Assembly (NCBI GenBank): GCA_016929205.1
Contig: JAFGJF010000268.1
Span: forward strand, 1-6,027
DNA length: 6,027 nucleotides
Direction: 5' to 3'
Source: Anaerolineae bacterium
Lineage (GTDB): Bacteria; Chloroflexota; Anaerolineae; JAFGEY01
Shown here: positions 4,556 through 6,027 of the stretch, in pieces
How the letters are laid out: the number at the start of each line of letters is the position of its first letter
Position numbering within the stretch: the first letter of the stretch is position 1
The notes under the pieces: generated by a model
Database searches by the model: none
What the model saw: only the letters and a program-made list of their open reading frames with translations
Told to the model about the DNA's origin: nothing
Translations under genes and position numbers: made by a program

Positions 4556-4872
4556 TGGTATTTCCAAGCGTTTCTCGGAATCACCTTTCAATTGCCCCTT
4601 GGGCATCATAGTGCGTTCGCGAGCCTGGTTCGTGCTGCAGCCGGCAGTGGGATGGCGACGAATTGGGCTCTTTTTGTTGGCTGTGCCCTTGGCTTGAGAG
4701 GAGGCGGCAGCACCAACACCAGCGACATCTGGCGGATAAAAACCGGATCGCGTACCAACGACAGCCTGGCTACCCAGGCCAACTCGGGATTTTTTGTTTT
4801 TCCCAACTCGCCCACCTTCATTTTGACGTGCTACCCATGGCAGCTAGATCGACACTTGAAAGAGATTCGACG
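4556..4872. other. Intergenic region without a convincing gene
   Basis: This 317-base gap lies between the PadR gene and the end of the minus-strand kinase gene, so both transcripts converge on it. Frames of 71 to 109 codons are open on both strands, but none has a Shine-Dalgarno site or recognisable product. It contains a weak TGCCC/GGGCA hairpin (4593-4605), the hairpin and T-run at 4764-4801, and an 8-base direct repeat CCAACTCG (4779-4786 and 4803-4810) flanking the T-run. Confidence 0.6.
4764..4801 (+). terminator. Weak candidate terminator after the PadR gene
   Basis: GCCTGG (4764-4769) pairs with CCAGGC (4774-4779) around a CTAC loop. A run of 11 T interrupted by one G follows at 4790-4801. 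The 10-base gap between stem and T-run is longer than in a standard intrinsic terminator, and it lies about 210 bases after the stop codon. Confidence 0.3.
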
Positions 4873-6027
4873 TCACTCTGCCAAAGCCTTGCGAATCTCC
4901 GCTTCGAGCACACCGATCTGAAACGGCTTCTGGATAAAGGCACTGGCTCCGGCGTCCAGCAGCGCCTGCGCCGCCGCATCGAGCTCGTAGCCGCTGTAAA
5001 TGATCACCTTGATCCCGGGCCGCGCCGCTACCAGGAGCGGATACGTCTCCGCGCCACCCATGACCGGCATACCCATATCCAAAAGGGCGAGGTGGATATC
5101 GCCTTCAAAGGACCGGGCAATGTCCACGGCTTCTTTTCCATTTCGGGCCACCAGGGCCCGGTATCCGAACCGTCCGATCAGTCTCGTCGTGAGCTTACGG
5201 ACGGTTTCGTCATCCTCGATGACCAAGATTGTGAGTACCTCGGCAACAGGCTTGATCTGACGCGTCGCCACCACCGGTTGGGAATGGGGTGGTTGTTCGA
5301 CCGGTGATGCGGCCGATTCCGTGCGGATCGCGGGAAGATACACCTCGAACGTGGCGCCGCACCCTTTTTCGCTCTCAACCCGGATGTGGCCACCGTGGTT
5401 GGTGACGATGCCATAGGCGGCGGCTAACCCCATGCCGCGCCCTTGAAACTTGGTCGTGAAAAAGGGCTCAAAGAGCCTGGATTGCGCCTCCTCGCTCATC
5501 CCGCGTCCCGTGTCTCGCACCGACAGGCAGACGTACCGGCCGGGCTCGAGGTCAGCGACCTCACCTTCGTTCACGACACGATTGCCGGTAGCGATATCGA
5601 TACGCCCGCTACTTTCGATCGCTTCCACGGCATTGGTGAACAAATTGAACACCACCTCACTCATCTGTGCCGAGTCCGCTTCGATGTACCACAAATCGGA
5701 AGCAGCATCGACCTCGACGTGGATCTCAGAGGGGGCAATCCGTGCCTGAGCTTGCAGGATCATCTGGACTATGCCGTTCAGATCTACAACCTGCGGCTGG
5801 TACTTGCCGCCGCGCGCATAGGCTAGCAGTTGCTGGGTCAGTTTGGCCGCCCGGCGTGCCGAATCCGAGATCGCAGCCAGCATCTCGATCCGATCGTGTC
5901 GATCGGGTTGATCGACCTGGTCTTCCTGGTCTGCCAGGTCCATCTTGAGCATCTCGGCGTTGCCCAGCACACCCGTCATCAGGTTGTTGAAATCGTGGGC
6001 GATGCCGCCGGCCAGCGTCGCCGTCGC
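4873..6027 (-). CDS. Hybrid sensor histidine kinase/response regulator, N-terminus cut by window end
   Basis: The frame stays open to the window end, so the 384 visible residues are the C-terminal part; sensor (often PAS) domains would lie beyond. The visible start holds the H-box GGIAHDFNNLMTGVLG with the phosphorylated His at visible residue 11 (codon 5995-5997). Next come the second HisKA helix (AKLTQQLLAYARGGK), the N-box with Asn132 (FNLFTNAVEAI), the G1 box DTGRG (172-176), the F-box LFEPFFTTK and the G2 box GRGMGLA (196-202). A Pro/Ser linker leads to a receiver domain (about 265-384) with Glu-Asp-Asp 271-273, acceptor Asp317 in LLDMGMP, Ser345 and Lys367 (QKPF). All catalytic residues are present. 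No output domain follows, so phosphate probably moves to a separate protein or the receiver tunes the kinase. The loop between the HisKA helices carries an unusual Asp/Gln repeat. An internal ATG (5979) is not the start. Confidence 0.95.
   Translation of the reverse strand, partial: ATATLAGGIAHDFNNLMTGVLGNAEMLKMDLADQEDQVDQPDRHDRIEMLAAISDSARRAAKLTQQLLAYARGGKYQPQVVDLNGIVQMILQAQARIAPSEIHVEVDAASDLWYIEADSAQMSEVVFNLFTNAVEAIESSGRIDIATGNRVVNEGEVADLEPGRYVCLSVRDTGRGMSEEAQSRLFEPFFTTKFQGRGMGLAAAYGIVTNHGGHIRVESEKGCGATFEVYLPAIRTESAASPVEQPPHSQPVVATRQIKPVAEVLTILVIEDDETVRKLTTRLIGRFGYRALVARNGKEAVDIARSFEGDIHLALLDMGMPVMGGAETYPLLVAARPGIKVIIYSGYELDAAAQALLDAGASAFIQKPFQIGVLEAEIRKALAE

Noticed and set aside
4606..4821. 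71-codon minus-strand frame in the gap after the PadR gene
   Set aside because: No Shine-Dalgarno site precedes it and the product is a Pro/Arg/Leu-rich sequence with no family resemblance.
4663..5307. 214-codon plus-strand frame opposite the receiver domain
   Set aside because: It is antisense to the hybrid kinase, whose motifs are complete, and it has no ribosome site or recognisable domain.

Overview
The window reads as bacterial chromosome of moderate G+C with strong Shine-Dalgarno sites. The mix of genes (PadR regulators of the Vir_act type, a tiny bS22/mS38-like ribosomal protein, a CarD-family factor, a plant/cyanobacterial-like GlgC and an HDFNN hybrid histidine kinase) best fits Chloroflexota, perhaps an Anaerolineae/Caldilineae-type organism. 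That assignment is an inference from gene content, not from a marker alignment.

Layout. (1) 2-286 is the C-terminal end of a PadR-family regulator, closed by a hairpin-plus-T-run terminator (305-358). (2) 389-762 holds two small plus-strand genes: an unrecognised 73-aa ORF with a good Shine-Dalgarno site and an internal perfect hairpin, then a 32-aa extremely basic protein matching the AURKAIP1/COX24 (mS38/bS22) family, preceded by a 12-base perfect complement of the 16S rRNA tail. (3) 887-3374 is a tight plus-strand cluster with gaps of 25 and 27 nt: a CarD-type RNA polymerase-binding protein, ADP-glucose pyrophosphorylase GlgC, and a cytoplasmic all-beta CARDB-like protein of unknown role. 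A long hairpin (3384-3419) ends it and faces the next, convergent gene. (4) A cold-shock protein gene (minus) and a complete PadR-family regulator gene (plus) are divergent. Between them lie two near-consensus promoters that are mirror images of each other, with overlapping -10 boxes and a 10-bp palindrome in one spacer. (5) 4556-4872 has no convincing gene. (6) 4873-6027 is the C-terminal part of a minus-strand hybrid histidine kinase (HisKA, HATPase and receiver domains), cut by the window end.

How it may work together. The PadR protein probably controls its own gene and the cold-shock gene through the shared promoter. CarD next to glgC suggests coupling of general transcription control with carbon storage. 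The symmetric bidirectional promoter at 3906-3961 is the most striking element. No mobile element, CRISPR array, tRNA or rRNA was seen, and I found no clear new defence-like or mobile system.
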